From Streptomyces acidiscabies (lineage in GTDB: Bacteria; Actinomycetota; Actinomycetes; Streptomycetales; Streptomycetaceae), in the NCBI RefSeq assembly GCF_020010905.1, contig NZ_JAGJBY010000003.1, positions 1 to 45,675 of the forward strand: 45,675 nt of DNA, in the 5' to 3' direction. The position numbers and the translations under genes are program-made. Positions within the stretch are counted from its first letter, which is position 1. Each line of letters opens with the position of its first letter. Shown here in pieces: positions 22,072 to 29,901 of this stretch. Under the pieces are notes generated by a model. The model was given only the letters and a program-made list of their open reading frames with translations, had not been told where the DNA came from and ran no database searches.

Positions 22072-23310
22072 ATGGACCGCATCCAGTTCGGCCGCCGCGT
22101 CGCCCACTGGCGAGGACGCCGCCGCCTGTCCCAGCCCGAGTTCGCCGCGCTGATGCGCCGCTCCCGGCGGTGGGTTGAGGAACTGGAGGGCGGCCGCCGC
22201 CAGGCCGACCCGAACCTCTCGGTGGCCACCGAGATCGCGCTGCGCCTGGGCATCACTTTGGACCGGCTGCTGTACGACCCGGTGGTGCTGTGCCCCGCCG
22301 AATCGGAGATCGACGCGGTACGCGCGGCCCTGCAGCGCCACGACGTCCTCACCGGCCGGTGCGACGACTCCTCCGTCGAGCCGGTGTCCGTCACCGCCCT
22401 GCAGCGAAGCCTCTGGTACGCCCGCACCGGCTTCCAGAGCGGCCACTTCGCCAAGCTCGGCACGCTGATCCCCCAGTTGCTCGTCGACGCCACCCGGGCC
22501 GCCGCCCGGCACGAGGGCGACGACCGGCTGGAGGCGTACCGGCAGCTCTCCCTGGCGCTGGAGCTGACCGAGGCCGCCGCCATCAAGTGGGGCTCCAGCG
22601 AACTCGCCGTCACCGCCGGCCAGCGTGCGGTCGCGGCCGCCGAACGCTCCGAGGACCCCGTCATCATGGCGAGCGCGGCCCGGCACCTGGCGGACGCGAT
22701 GACCGCCCATGGCCAGGCGGCGGCCGCCGTCGCGTTCGTCACCGCGGCGGCCAACCGGCTCCAGGGCGACCTGGTGCAGCGCGGGCCCGAAGGGCTCTCC
22801 GTGCTCGGGATGTTGTTCCTCAAGGCGGCGATGGCACAGGCCGCGGCCGCCGAGGCGGACGACCGGAGCCCGGACGCGCTCGCCCGCGCGGTGCCCGTCT
22901 TCCTCGACCAGGCCGACGAGCACGCCGCCCGCCTCGGCGGCGACGCGAACGAGCTGTGGACCAGCTTCGGCCCGACGAACTGCGCGCTCTACCGCGTCGC
23001 CGCCCACGTCCAGTTGAGCGAGGGCGCCGACGCCGTGGCGGTCGCGGCGGACATCCCCGCCGTCTCCCTCGCCGGTCTGCCGCGCGAGCGCCGCGCCCAT
23101 CTGCTCACCGACCGCGCCATCGGCGAGAAGCAGGCCGGGATGCGCGAGGACGCGGTCGACACGCTCCTGGAGGCGGAGGAACTCGCCCCCGAGGAAGTGG
23201 TGTGCCGGCCGCGCACGAAGCGCCTCGTCGAGGACCTGCGCCTCCTCGGGGTCGGCAGTGCCGAGGGGCGCTTGCGCGGTCTTGCTGATCGCTGTGGACT
23301 GCCCGGGTGA
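22072..23310 (+). CDS. XRE-family HTH regulator with TPR-like repeats
   Basis: 412 residues. ATG 22072 follows GGAGTACCC; an upstream ATG at 22036 is in frame but lies inside the palindrome. Residues 5-65 form a Cro/CI-type HTH (LSQPEFAALMRRSRRWVEEL). From about 90 on the protein is built of helical pairs resembling tetratricopeptide repeats (SSELAVTAGQRAVAAAERSE; MASAARHLADAMTAHGQAAA), the usual sensor part of large Streptomyces XRE regulators. It overlaps the flavoprotein gene by GTGA and is divergent from the 21994 gene, so it likely controls both. Confidence 0.8.
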   Translation: MDRIQFGRRVAHWRGRRRLSQPEFAALMRRSRRWVEELEGGRRQADPNLSVATEIALRLGITLDRLLYDPVVLCPAESEIDAVRAALQRHDVLTGRCDDSSVEPVSVTALQRSLWYARTGFQSGHFAKLGTLIPQLLVDATRAAARHEGDDRLEAYRQLSLALELTEAAAIKWGSSELAVTAGQRAVAAAERSEDPVIMASAARHLADAMTAHGQAAAAVAFVTAAANRLQGDLVQRGPEGLSVLGMLFLKAAMAQAAAAEADDRSPDALARAVPVFLDQADEHAARLGGDANELWTSFGPTNCALYRVAAHVQLSEGADAVAVAADIPAVSLAGLPRERRAHLLTDRAIGEKQAGMREDAVDTLLEAEELAPEEVVCRPRTKRLVEDLRLLGVGSAEGRLRGLADRCGLPG

Positions 23311-23849
23311 CCCAGACCCGCACCCTGTACCTGATCGCCTGCGCGGCCCCTCCGGCCCGTCGCCTCGATGTCCCGATCCGTGCTGCCCAGCAGGCCGGTT
23401 GGGACGTCTGCCTGATTCTCACGCCCGCCGCCCACCGGTGGCTCACCGAGGACGCCGAGGGCGAGATCGAGGCCCTGGAGGAGCTGACCGGGCACCCCGT
23501 CCGCTGGCAGTACAAGCTCCCCTCGCAGCCCGATGTGCTGCCCGCGCCGGACGCGATCCTCGTCGCACCGCTCACCAACAACACCCTCGCGAAGTGGGCG
23601 ACCGCCGTCTCCGACACCCTCGCGCTCGGTCTGATCACCGAGGGCATCGCGCTCGTGCCGATCGTCGCGCTGCCCCACTTCAACGACGCCCAGGCCGCCC
23701 ACCCCGCAGTCCGCAACCACGTCGACTTCCTGCGCGAGGCCGGTGTCACCGTGCTGCTCGGCGAAGGCGGCTTCACCCCGCACAAGCCCAAGCAGGGCAA
23801 CCTCGACGCCTACCCGTGGCAGGCCGCCCTGGACGCCCTCCCGGCCTGA
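23307..23849 (+). CDS. Flavoprotein of the HFCD (Cys-decarboxylase) superfamily
   Basis: 180 residues from a GTG overlapping the XRE stop. The N-terminal strand TLYLIACAAPPARRLDVPIR and the APLTNNTLAKWATAVSDTL segment match the FMN-binding PASANT-type motif of the family that includes phosphopantothenoylcysteine decarboxylase and lantibiotic EpiD. The histidine in PHFNDAQAAHP is a candidate active-site base. The substrate is unknown; solitary members beside XRE regulators are common in Streptomyces. Nothing else here suggests peptide or coenzyme A synthesis, so a regulatory or redox-sensing role linked to the XRE protein is possible. Confidence 0.8.
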   Translation: MTQTRTLYLIACAAPPARRLDVPIRAAQQAGWDVCLILTPAAHRWLTEDAEGEIEALEELTGHPVRWQYKLPSQPDVLPAPDAILVAPLTNNTLAKWATAVSDTLALGLITEGIALVPIVALPHFNDAQAAHPAVRNHVDFLREAGVTVLLGEGGFTPHKPKQGNLDAYPWQAALDALPA

Positions 23850-23857
23850 CCAGACCC

Positions 23858-23889
23858 GGTTGGCCCCGTTAGACCCAACGGGGCCAACC
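23858..23889 (+). repeat. Dispersed palindrome 4 with 13-bp stem
   Basis: Core CCCGTT-AGACCC-AACGGG at 23865-23882; the stem extends to 13 bp (23858-23870 with 23877-23889). It lies 9 nt after the flavoprotein stop and between convergent genes. Confidence 0.85.
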
Positions 23890-23931
23890 CATCGGCGGGA
23901 CCGACAGTGGTCCGGGCGCTTAGGCCAGGTC

Positions 23932-24240
23932 TCAGTGGATGCCGAAGCGGTCGCTGAGATACACGAGGACCCGCTGACGGGTCGTGTCCTCCAGGCTGTC
24001 CAACGCGTCGATGCATTCCTGCAGAGCGTCGAGCTCATCGCGGGACGGCTGTGCAGGCAGGTTGGCCTTGTCGCGGAACTCCTTGGCGAGCTCGGAGACC
24101 CAGCCGACCGACCAGCCCGTGATCTGGGCCAAGCGCCGTACAGAGGTGCCGTCGGCGACGCCCGCGCGGACCGCCTCGGTGGCGGCGACCTGCGTCATTC
24201 GGATGGGCGGGAGAGCGGCTACGGCCGTGGGGGAAGGCAT
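23932..24240 (-). CDS. Small HTH DNA-binding protein
   Basis: 102 residues. The start is the ATG with first base 24240: TACCGT ends 6 nt upstream and there is no ribosome site, the same leaderless pattern as five other genes here; a GTG at 24261 is the alternative. The HTH is SVRRLAQITGWSVGWVSELA in the middle, of the resolvase/sigma type, followed by a helix-rich tail (DELDALQECIDALDSLEDTT). Probably a local transcription regulator. Confidence 0.65.
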   Translation of the reverse strand: MPSPTAVAALPPIRMTQVAATEAVRAGVADGTSVRRLAQITGWSVGWVSELAKEFRDKANLPAQPSRDELDALQECIDALDSLEDTTRQRVLVYLSDRFGIH

Positions 24241-24252
24241 GGGGTGACGGTA
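24241..24252 (-). promoter_or_regulatory. TACCGT -10 box of a leaderless gene
   Basis: On the minus strand TACCGT-CACCCC-ATG; supports the start at 24240. Confidence 0.45.
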
Positions 24253-24330
24253 GGGCTGCACCGGGCGGCCTCTGCGGAACGTCGCCCGGACGAGGGCGAG
24301 CCTGGGCTGTTGCTGCGGCTACAGTCGCGC

Positions 24331-24369
24331 GCAGGGGCCGGAGCCACTGCCATTGGCTCCGGCCCCTGC
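24331..24369 (-). terminator. Terminator hairpin
   Basis: A perfect 15-bp stem (24331-24345 with 24355-24369) and 9-nt loop, 17 nt downstream of the minus-strand stop at 24386. Confidence 0.75.
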
Positions 24370-24385
24370 TGTGCAGTGGGATCGG

Positions 24386-25798
24386 TCAGTCGATGTCCTC
24401 GCGCGGGGACAGGAGCGCGAAGTAGATGTCGCGCTGCTGCTCGGTCAGCTCACCGTCGAGGGCGAGGGCCTGCCTCAGTGCCCGGAGCGTGGCCTGCGGC
24501 GGCACGTCCCACCGGTTGCGGGCATCGCGCATGATCTCGCCGATCTGCCAGTGGGCCGACTCGGGGTGATGGCGGATGTACCAGTCGAGCATCTTCGCCA
24601 CCGGCACCGTGAGGTTGAGGTGCCACCACTTCTTCTCCCTGGCCTCCTGCAGCGGCTCCTTCCGGCGCTTCGCGCCGCGCTCGTTCAGGTCGACCGACTC
24701 GGCGAAGTCGTTGAGGATCGCCTTCCTGACGGTCGGGCCCAGGATGTCGGTGGGCAGGATCCGGTCCATGCTGACCGCGACGTCCCAGGCGAGCGCGTCG
24801 GACACCTCCCGCACGGACTTCTCGTTGCGCTGGCGCAGAATCCACCGCTTGCGCACGTCCGGCCGTCCCCACAGGGTGCTGTGGAAGTTGGCGGCGAACC
24901 GGTCGCGCACGGAGGCCGCGCCGGGCGAGAGGTTGTCGGGGTCGCCGGCGGACATCGTCGCCTTGACGCCCTCGTAGGAGCGCTGGCGGGCCTCCACCCA
25001 GTCGTCGGCCACCGCGCGGGCCCACTGGTCGCGGCCGTTCACGCTGGCCTGCGGCTGGGGGACCTCGCTGTTGCCGCGCGAGATGTAGGAGCGCAGCGTG
25101 GAGGCGGTGATGCCGCCGAGCTCCGCCATCTCCGGCACGCCGAGCAGCTGCGCGCCGCTCAGCTCGGGGCTGGAGACGTCGACGACGCACTGCTCCAGCG
25201 GCCGGGCGCCGTCGCGCTCCTGGTGGCGTGTGGCCCACAGCGCAAGGTGGTCGAGCCAGTTGTCCGGGGCCGGTGCCTCGGTGTCGAAGGTGGTGACCTT
25301 GCCGACGTACGCCTTGGCGGGGTCGGCGCGGCCGTCGAGCATGTCGGCGGCGCTCACGGTGACGGCGGCGCGGGCCTTGCGGCGCTCGTGGTCCTGTTCG
25401 ATCGGGTCCCAGACCTGGCCGGGCCGGTACCAGGTGGTGCCGTCGAACCAGTAGCCGCCCGCGCGGAACAGCAGCTGGTCGCCGGACCACATGCTGTGCT
25501 GCAGGGCGGTGTCGCCGTCGCTCATCAGCAGCACGGTGCGGCCGTGGACGGGGTGGGAACGCACCGACCAGCCCAGCCCGTGATTGATGGGGTCGGTGGT
25601 GAAGGCGTGCCAGTCGTCGTCGCCGCCTCGGTCGTTGGGGTCGAAGCGGCCCCACATGCCGCCGCCCTCGTGGCGGCCGACGGCCTCGATGGCCTCCGGC
25701 CCCTCGTCGAGCGGGATGTGGGAGTCGTCGACGAACGGGAGGCCCGGCACCGGGTGGTCGGTGTGAAGCCCGTTGGCGAGCGGTCGGGGGGTGCTCAA
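24386..25798 (-). CDS. Hypothetical protein with a MerR/AlpA-type HTH
   Basis: 470 residues from a TTG (first base 25798) with AAAGAGGAA 6 nt upstream; a GTG at 25831 is in frame but has no ribosome site. The N-terminal third is a soluble domain rich in Gly, Trp and His (GGGMWGRFDPNDRGGDDDWH). Around residues 224-255, VPEMAELGGITASTLRSYIS reads as an excisionase/AlpA-like HTH. The C-terminal third is helical and charged (NEKSVREVSDALAWDVAVSM; KKWWHLNLTVPVAKMLDWYI). A large DNA-binding protein of unknown role; replication or regulation are both possible. A 25-bp palindrome covers its promoter. Confidence 0.6.
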   Translation of the reverse strand: MSTPRPLANGLHTDHPVPGLPFVDDSHIPLDEGPEAIEAVGRHEGGGMWGRFDPNDRGGDDDWHAFTTDPINHGLGWSVRSHPVHGRTVLLMSDGDTALQHSMWSGDQLLFRAGGYWFDGTTWYRPGQVWDPIEQDHERRKARAAVTVSAADMLDGRADPAKAYVGKVTTFDTEAPAPDNWLDHLALWATRHQERDGARPLEQCVVDVSSPELSGAQLLGVPEMAELGGITASTLRSYISRGNSEVPQPQASVNGRDQWARAVADDWVEARQRSYEGVKATMSAGDPDNLSPGAASVRDRFAANFHSTLWGRPDVRKRWILRQRNEKSVREVSDALAWDVAVSMDRILPTDILGPTVRKAILNDFAESVDLNERGAKRRKEPLQEAREKKWWHLNLTVPVAKMLDWYIRHHPESAHWQIGEIMRDARNRWDVPPQATLRALRQALALDGELTEQQRDIYFALLSPREDID

Positions 25799-25821
25799 AG
25801 TGGATTCCTCTTTCCGGTCGA

Positions 25822-25846
25822 AGCGTTGCACACGTCATGCAACGCT
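25822..25846. promoter_or_regulatory. 25-bp operator palindrome
   Basis: AGCGTTGCA (25822-25830) and its perfect inverse TGCAACGCT (25838-25846) around 7 nt. It lies just downstream of a promoter candidate (TTGGCA, 18 bp, TGTAGA on the minus strand) and before the TTG start at 25798, so a protein bound here would shut off the 24386-25798 gene, possibly its own product. Confidence 0.6.
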
Positions 25847-25920
25847 CTACATCCCCACTTCTACACGACTGCCAACCTGGTTTGTGCAGCGAATTCCGGC
25901 CAACCTGCCCGAGAGGCGTC

Positions 25921-25935
25921 CGTGATTCGCGGACA
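25921..25935 (-). promoter_or_regulatory. TGTCCGCGAATC element, copy 2
   Basis: TGTCCGCGAATCACG on the minus strand, one mismatch to the other two copies. Lies in the divergent region between the genes at 25798 and 26032. Confidence 0.55.
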
Positions 25936-25942
25936 GGGGTGA

Positions 25943-25975
25943 TCGCGTCGGATAACCTCCCCTTATCCGACGCGA
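25943..25975. promoter_or_regulatory. 33-bp perfect inverted repeat before the three-gene recombinase operon
   Basis: TCGCGTCGGATAA (25943-25955) and its inverse (25963-25975) around CCTCCCC. It ends 57 nt before the GTG at 26032. Either an operator or a leader-RNA hairpin. Confidence 0.6.
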
Positions 25976-26031
25976 CAGAACGGGACATGACACCCCGTCC
26001 GGCAGCGCGTCCGACAGGAGGGGAAACCACC

Positions 26032-26946
26032 GTGATGCTCGACCGCTCCACCGTCCCGCCCATCCCCGAGGACCGGGCGTTCACCGTCGACCAGCTCACC
26101 CCGCAGGACTACGCCGCCGCCTGCGCGTTCCTGCACGACCGGCTGCGCGAGCTGGTGGCCGGCGGACAGGAGGCCGCCGCGCGGGCGATCGACGAGGCGG
26201 CAGCCCTGCGCACGGACACCCTCGGGCCGAACTTCCAGTGGGAGACCGACTACCCCCACGAGCCGGTGCCCGACAACTGGCTGACCGAGCGGCTGAGCGC
26301 CTGGAACCAGCTCGTCATCCTGCTGTGGGCGGGCTGGCACGACGCCGACGGGTACGACCACGACCGCTGGCGGCTCGTCAGCTCCCCCGCCGCGCAGAAG
26401 GAGAAGACCGGGGCCGATGCCTCGTTCGACCCGGGGGCGTACGTGCGGGGCTCCGAGGGCTACGCCGAGTGGAAGGAGCGCGCCGGGCGGGAAGGCGACG
26501 CGCTGCGTGAGGAGTTCCTCAGCCGGGCGATCCGCCGCCCCGAGGAGGCCGACGAGGCCCCGCTGTCCTGGCGGGCCGACAAGGTCGTCGTGTACGGCAG
26601 CGTGCTCGCCCACAGCGGGGTGCCGCGCACTCCCGAGAACGAGAACCTCTGGCGCGGCACCGCCGCCGACGCGCTCTCCGTGCTCGCGGCGGGCGAGTCG
26701 ATCCGCCGCACGATCCTGGCGGGCCGGGCCCAGCACATCCACCAGGGGCTCATGCTCGGCACCACCTGGTCGGAGATCGCCGAGGCCCAGGGCCGCACCA
26801 CGGACCAGGTGCGGGCCGAACTGCGCTACTGGGCCGACGAGAACCCCGACCTGTACTACCGGGCCGACCGGCGGGTGCCGGTCTCCGCGCTCCTCGACCT
26901 GGGCGACGACGAGACCGTGCCCGCCCCGGTGGAGGAGGGCCGGTGA
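26032..26946 (+). CDS. Hypothetical protein with a C-terminal HTH
   Basis: 304 residues from GTG 26032, with ATG 26035 equally possible; GGAGGGG lies 8 nt upstream. The first half is acidic and Trp-rich (NFQWETDYPHEPVPDNWLTE; LVILLWAGWHDADGYDHDRW). The C-terminal part has GLMLGTTWSEIAEAQGRTTD, a sigma-like HTH, then RAELRYWADENPDLYYRA. First gene of a three-gene unit ending in a tyrosine recombinase, joined by a GTGA overlap. A DNA-binding directionality or control factor for the recombinase would fit, but this is inference. Confidence 0.6.
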   Translation: MMLDRSTVPPIPEDRAFTVDQLTPQDYAAACAFLHDRLRELVAGGQEAAARAIDEAAALRTDTLGPNFQWETDYPHEPVPDNWLTERLSAWNQLVILLWAGWHDADGYDHDRWRLVSSPAAQKEKTGADASFDPGAYVRGSEGYAEWKERAGREGDALREEFLSRAIRRPEEADEAPLSWRADKVVVYGSVLAHSGVPRTPENENLWRGTAADALSVLAAGESIRRTILAGRAQHIHQGLMLGTTWSEIAEAQGRTTDQVRAELRYWADENPDLYYRADRRVPVSALLDLGDDETVPAPVEEGR

Positions 26947-27278
26947 CGGTGGTGAGCGAGGACGACGACGCGACCGCCCGGGCGTTCATCGCCTACTACC
27001 TGCACGACGTCGCCGCGAACGCCGCCGAGGACGGGCACCCCGCCCTGATCGAGGCGGCGGCCGCCGAGCGCACCGCGTGGGAGGAGCACGGACGGCTGGA
27101 GGGCAACACCCCGCAGTTCGTCTACGGCTGGGCCCAGCAGAACGCCATCAAGGCCGGGCAGGACGTGATGTTCGGGCGCGGCCCCCGGGAGGCGTGGGAG
27201 CAGGCCAAGCAGCAGATGGAGGTGGTCGGCCGGTGGCTGACTGCCCACGGCTACCAGACGGAGGGAGTGGCGAAGTGA
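26943..27278 (+). CDS. Hypothetical acidic protein between HTH protein and recombinase
   Basis: 111 residues. It begins with GTGA overlapping the stop before it and ends overlapping the recombinase start, so it is translated as part of the unit. Helical, with FIAYYLHDVAANAAEDGHPA and AWEQAKQQMEVVGRWLTAHG. No recognised motif, no membrane segment. A small helical protein in this position could be an accessory of the recombinase. Confidence 0.6.
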   Translation: MTVVSEDDDATARAFIAYYLHDVAANAAEDGHPALIEAAAAERTAWEEHGRLEGNTPQFVYGWAQQNAIKAGQDVMFGRGPREAWEQAKQQMEVVGRWLTAHGYQTEGVAK

Positions 27279-28390
27279 CCGTCACGGTCGAGACGGCGGC
27301 CGCCGGCGACGTCGCCGAACCGGCGGGCGCCCCGGCGTTGCTGGATCCGGCGGCCGCCGAGCGCCAGGCGCTCATCGAGCGGTGGGCCGAGCGCCACGGC
27401 ATCGACGCCGCCCGCCGCCTGGCCGAGGCGGAGGACCTGGCCGACGCGGTGGCGAAGGAGATCACCCCGGAGAACACCACCGACACCTACGACAAGTCGT
27501 GGCGGGTGTGGCAGCGCTTCGTCGCCTTCGCCCGGCTGCCGGAGCTGGAGGGCTCCCGGGGCGCCCTGGTGGCGTTCGTGACGTGGATGCTGCGCGAGGG
27601 CCAGCAGAACGGCAAGGGCTACGCCCCCAGTTCGGCCTCCACGCACTTGGCGGCCGCCGTGGTCGGGCTGCGCGAGCGCGGCGTGACGGTCTCCGGCGAC
27701 GACCAGTCCGAGGCCCGTACCGCCCTGGAGGGCCTGGCGGTCAAGCTGCTGCAGGCCGGGGAACGGCGCGGCCGCGGGCAGGCGGTCGGCGGCGACGTCG
27801 ACGGGCTGCGGGCCATCGCCCGCGCCTGCCCCGACACCCTGGCCGGCGCCCGCGACAAGGCGCTGACCCTGACCGGCTTCCACTACGCCTCCCGCTCCCA
27901 GGACCCGGCCGGGCTGCTGAGCGGCGACGTCACCCTGCACCCGCGCGGCCTGGTCGTCGCCGTGCTCACCGGCAAGACCAAGCACTCGGTGCGCAACGCC
28001 AAGATCCCGTACTCCGACGAGATCGAGATCTGCCCGGTGCGCGCGTACACCGCCTACCGCACCCGCCTGGTCGCCGAGCACGGCCCGCGGTGGGCCGACC
28101 CGTCGACGCCGGCGTTCGTCGGCATCGACCAGTGGGGCCACGTCACCGGCGGCATGGTCCCGGACTCCGTCACCCGCGCCATCAAGCGGATCTCGATGCG
28201 AGCCGGGGTGCCGATCGCGTGGACCGGGCACTCCCTGCGCATCGGCCTGGCCTCCGTCGGGCGCAAGAAGGGCAAGGACGGCATCGCCATCGCCGACCAG
28301 GGCGGCTGGGCCCGCCACTCCCGCTCGATGCTCGGCTACATGCAGCGCGACGACGGCTGGGACGACAACGCCTCCTCCGGCCTCACCTGA
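27275..28390 (+). CDS. Tyrosine recombinase/integrase
   Basis: 371 residues. N-terminal SAM-like core-binding domain (about 60-160, NTTDTYDKSWRVWQRFVAFA), then the catalytic domain. Catalytic residues seen: R207 in ASRSQD, H319 and R322 in TGHSLR, W345 in GGW, and nucleophile Y355 in MLGYMQ; a lysine in GKTKHS fits the beta-hairpin. The R-K-H-R-W-Y set is complete, so the enzyme should be active. On a circular plasmid it may resolve multimers or drive integration; no tRNA or att-like duplicated core is visible nearby. Third gene of the unit starting at 26032, closed by palindrome 5. Confidence 0.88.
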   Translation: MTVTVETAAAGDVAEPAGAPALLDPAAAERQALIERWAERHGIDAARRLAEAEDLADAVAKEITPENTTDTYDKSWRVWQRFVAFARLPELEGSRGALVAFVTWMLREGQQNGKGYAPSSASTHLAAAVVGLRERGVTVSGDDQSEARTALEGLAVKLLQAGERRGRGQAVGGDVDGLRAIARACPDTLAGARDKALTLTGFHYASRSQDPAGLLSGDVTLHPRGLVVAVLTGKTKHSVRNAKIPYSDEIEICPVRAYTAYRTRLVAEHGPRWADPSTPAFVGIDQWGHVTGGMVPDSVTRAIKRISMRAGVPIAWTGHSLRIGLASVGRKKGKDGIAIADQGGWARHSRSMLGYMQRDDGWDDNASSGLT

Positions 28391-28407
28391 CCACCCGACA
28401 GCACGGC

Positions 28408-28482
28408 TCAGCCCCGGTCGGACCTGTTAGTCCCAACAGGACCGACCGGGGCTCAGTCCCAACAGGACCGACCGGGGCTGAT
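28408..28482 (+). terminator. Terminator containing dispersed palindrome 5 and a 26-bp tandem duplication
   Basis: Core CCTGTT-AGTCCC-AACAGG at 28423-28440, flanked by arms CAGCCCCGGTCGG and CCGACCGGGGCT. The right half is duplicated exactly as a 26-bp direct repeat (28431-28456 and 28457-28482), so the left arm can pair with either copy. Directly after the recombinase stop. Confidence 0.85.
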
Positions 28483-28723
28483 GCGTGGTGAAACGGTCGT
28501 GCCGGAGAGCCGATCCGCCGGACAGAGGGCGCTGCAGGTAAGTAGTCGGCGCGCAGTGCCACAGACAATCGCGCCGAACATGCTGGTCACAGCGCTGTCC
28601 AAGGCCCGCGGCGGAGAGGGCCGGTGCGACCAGAGGCGCGACGAGAGCCGCGACCAGGAGCGCGACCAGAGGTGCGACGAGAAGCGCGACCAGAGGCGCG
28701 ACCAGGGCCCGGGGCGTCGCCAT
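28427..28723 (-). CDS. Possible small secreted or membrane peptide with tetrapeptide repeats (doubtful)
   Basis: 98 codons from the ATG with first base 28723. The N-terminus is MATPRALVAPLVALLVAPLV and continues as VAPL/VALL tetrapeptides coded by a 12-bp tandem repeat, giving a signal-peptide-like hydrophobic helix; the remainder is basic with several Cys. The ribosome site is weak (GGGGA) and the reading frame ends inside the recombinase terminator, so the coding call is uncertain. If it is not a gene, 28483-28794 is a 310-bp non-coding gap whose only feature is the repeat. Confidence 0.25.
   Translation of the reverse strand: MATPRALVAPLVALLVAPLVALLVAALVAPLVAPALSAAGLGQRCDQHVRRDCLWHCAPTTYLQRPLSGGSALRHDRFTTHQPRSVLLGLSPGRSCWD
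28624..28707. repeat. Seven 12-bp tandem repeats (minisatellite)
   Basis: Units of GCGCGACCAGAG with 1-4 changes each, seven in a row without gaps (84 bp). A length-variable repeat of this type would keep any reading frame, as 12 is a multiple of three. Confidence 0.8.
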
Positions 28724-28794
28724 GACAGTCCCCGGGCCCCGCAGTGTGCACTTCTACGTGGACACCGGGCTCAACGAGCCGGGCCGCGCGCCGG

Positions 28795-29841
28795 TCACGC
28801 CACGTTCCGTGCCTGCTCGTCGCTCAGGCCGATCGGCCGCCAGGTCCACTCGGGGGAGGGCGTCTGCAGCAGGCGGGGCAGCGCGGCGACGTCGACCCGC
28901 AGCCCGATGCCACGGATCCTCCGCTCCAGCGCCGTGGCCCGCCGGTCCAGCGCCTCGACGTCCTCGGTGCCGGCGAGGACCAGGCGCACGACGGGGAAGA
29001 CCCGGCTGTCCGGGTAGCGCTGGCGCCACAGCCGCTTCGTCGAGCCGATCGTGCCGCGCTCGCCCTCGAAGTACGTGGCCCGGCTGTACGCCTCGTACGC
29101 CCGCAGCTTCAGGGCGAGCCGGGAGATCGACATGGTGAAGCGGTCCATCTCCAGGAACTCGACCTCCGCTCCCCGGGAGGGCCGGTACAGCACGGCGTCG
29201 GAGACGACCCGGCGGACCTTGTCGATCGTGTGGTCCACCTCGACCTCCCAGTCCAGGATCGGGCCGCCCCACAGGGAGATGACGTCGGTGACGGCCAGGC
29301 CGTGCGGGGCGAGGCCGGCGGCTATCGCCCGCTCGCCCGTCGCGGCGTGCGGGCGCATGACGACGTCGCCGCCTTCGGCCACGGCCCGCTGGCCCAGCGT
29401 CGTCAGGTGCCACACCATCTCCCGGCCGTGCCGCCCGTAGTCGACGAAGCCCAGCGCCCGCAGGTCCCGCAGGCCCCGGCGCATGTAGCCGACGCCGGTT
29501 CCCTCACGGGTGAGGACGGTGGCGAGCTGCGCCGCGGTGGCGATCCGGACACGGGAGAGCATCAGCATCAGGAGGCCCCGGGTCTGGGCGGTGGAAGTGA
29601 GCTTCCTCGGAGCTGCAGGAGTCTCCACAAGGGCAGGGATAGAGGTGTCCTGCTCCGGAACGGCCCCCTTGACCGGCTCCTGACCTGCGGTTTCGTCGGC
29701 ATCGCCGGAGACGGGCGCGGGACCGGTCCCGGCACCGGACGCGGCACCGCCAGCGTGCGGCTGACAGGCCCCCTCGCGTGCAGTGTCCTCGCGGTCGTCG
29801 TCGGTGTTGTCGTACACGGCGGTGCTCCTCGGTGCGATCAC
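28795..29841 (-). CDS. Replication-relaxation family protein
   Basis: 348 residues from GTG (first base 29841, GGGAG upstream); a GTG at 29817 with GAGGAG 7 nt before it is an equally good start. The N-terminal 80 residues are disordered. Then a winged-helix domain (LTSTAQTRGLLMLMLSRVRI; TAAQLATVLTREGTGVGYMR) and the family core: APHGLAVTDVISLWGG, a PD-like DAVLYRP strand, EVEFLEMDR and SRLALKLRAYEAYSRA, then FPVVRLVLAG. This pattern matches the actinobacterial replication-relaxation (Replic_Relax) family, whose fold resembles nucleases and which is common on plasmids; its biochemical role is unproven. A palindrome lies in its promoter. Confidence 0.75.
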   Translation of the reverse strand: MIAPRSTAVYDNTDDDREDTAREGACQPHAGGAASGAGTGPAPVSGDADETAGQEPVKGAVPEQDTSIPALVETPAAPRKLTSTAQTRGLLMLMLSRVRIATAAQLATVLTREGTGVGYMRRGLRDLRALGFVDYGRHGREMVWHLTTLGQRAVAEGGDVVMRPHAATGERAIAAGLAPHGLAVTDVISLWGGPILDWEVEVDHTIDKVRRVVSDAVLYRPSRGAEVEFLEMDRFTMSISRLALKLRAYEAYSRATYFEGERGTIGSTKRLWRQRYPDSRVFPVVRLVLAGTEDVEALDRRATALERRIRGIGLRVDVAALPRLLQTPSPEWTWRPIGLSDEQARNVA

Positions 29842-29868
29842 AGGGACTCCCGGATCGGAGTTCCCCTT

Positions 29869-29885
29869 ACACCTGCTATAGGTGT
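29869..29885. promoter_or_regulatory. 17-bp operator palindrome in a divergent promoter
   Basis: ACACCT-GCTAT-AGGTGT, between the replication-relaxation gene and the plus-strand gene at 29902. It overlaps a TATAGG -10-like box. Confidence 0.5.
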
Positions 29886-29901
29886 CGGGAAGTCGATCGG
29901 T

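Noticed and set aside
24353..25942. A 529-codon plus-strand frame
   Set aside because: Antisense to the 470-residue HTH protein, which has a good ribosome site, an operator and a terminator in the right places.
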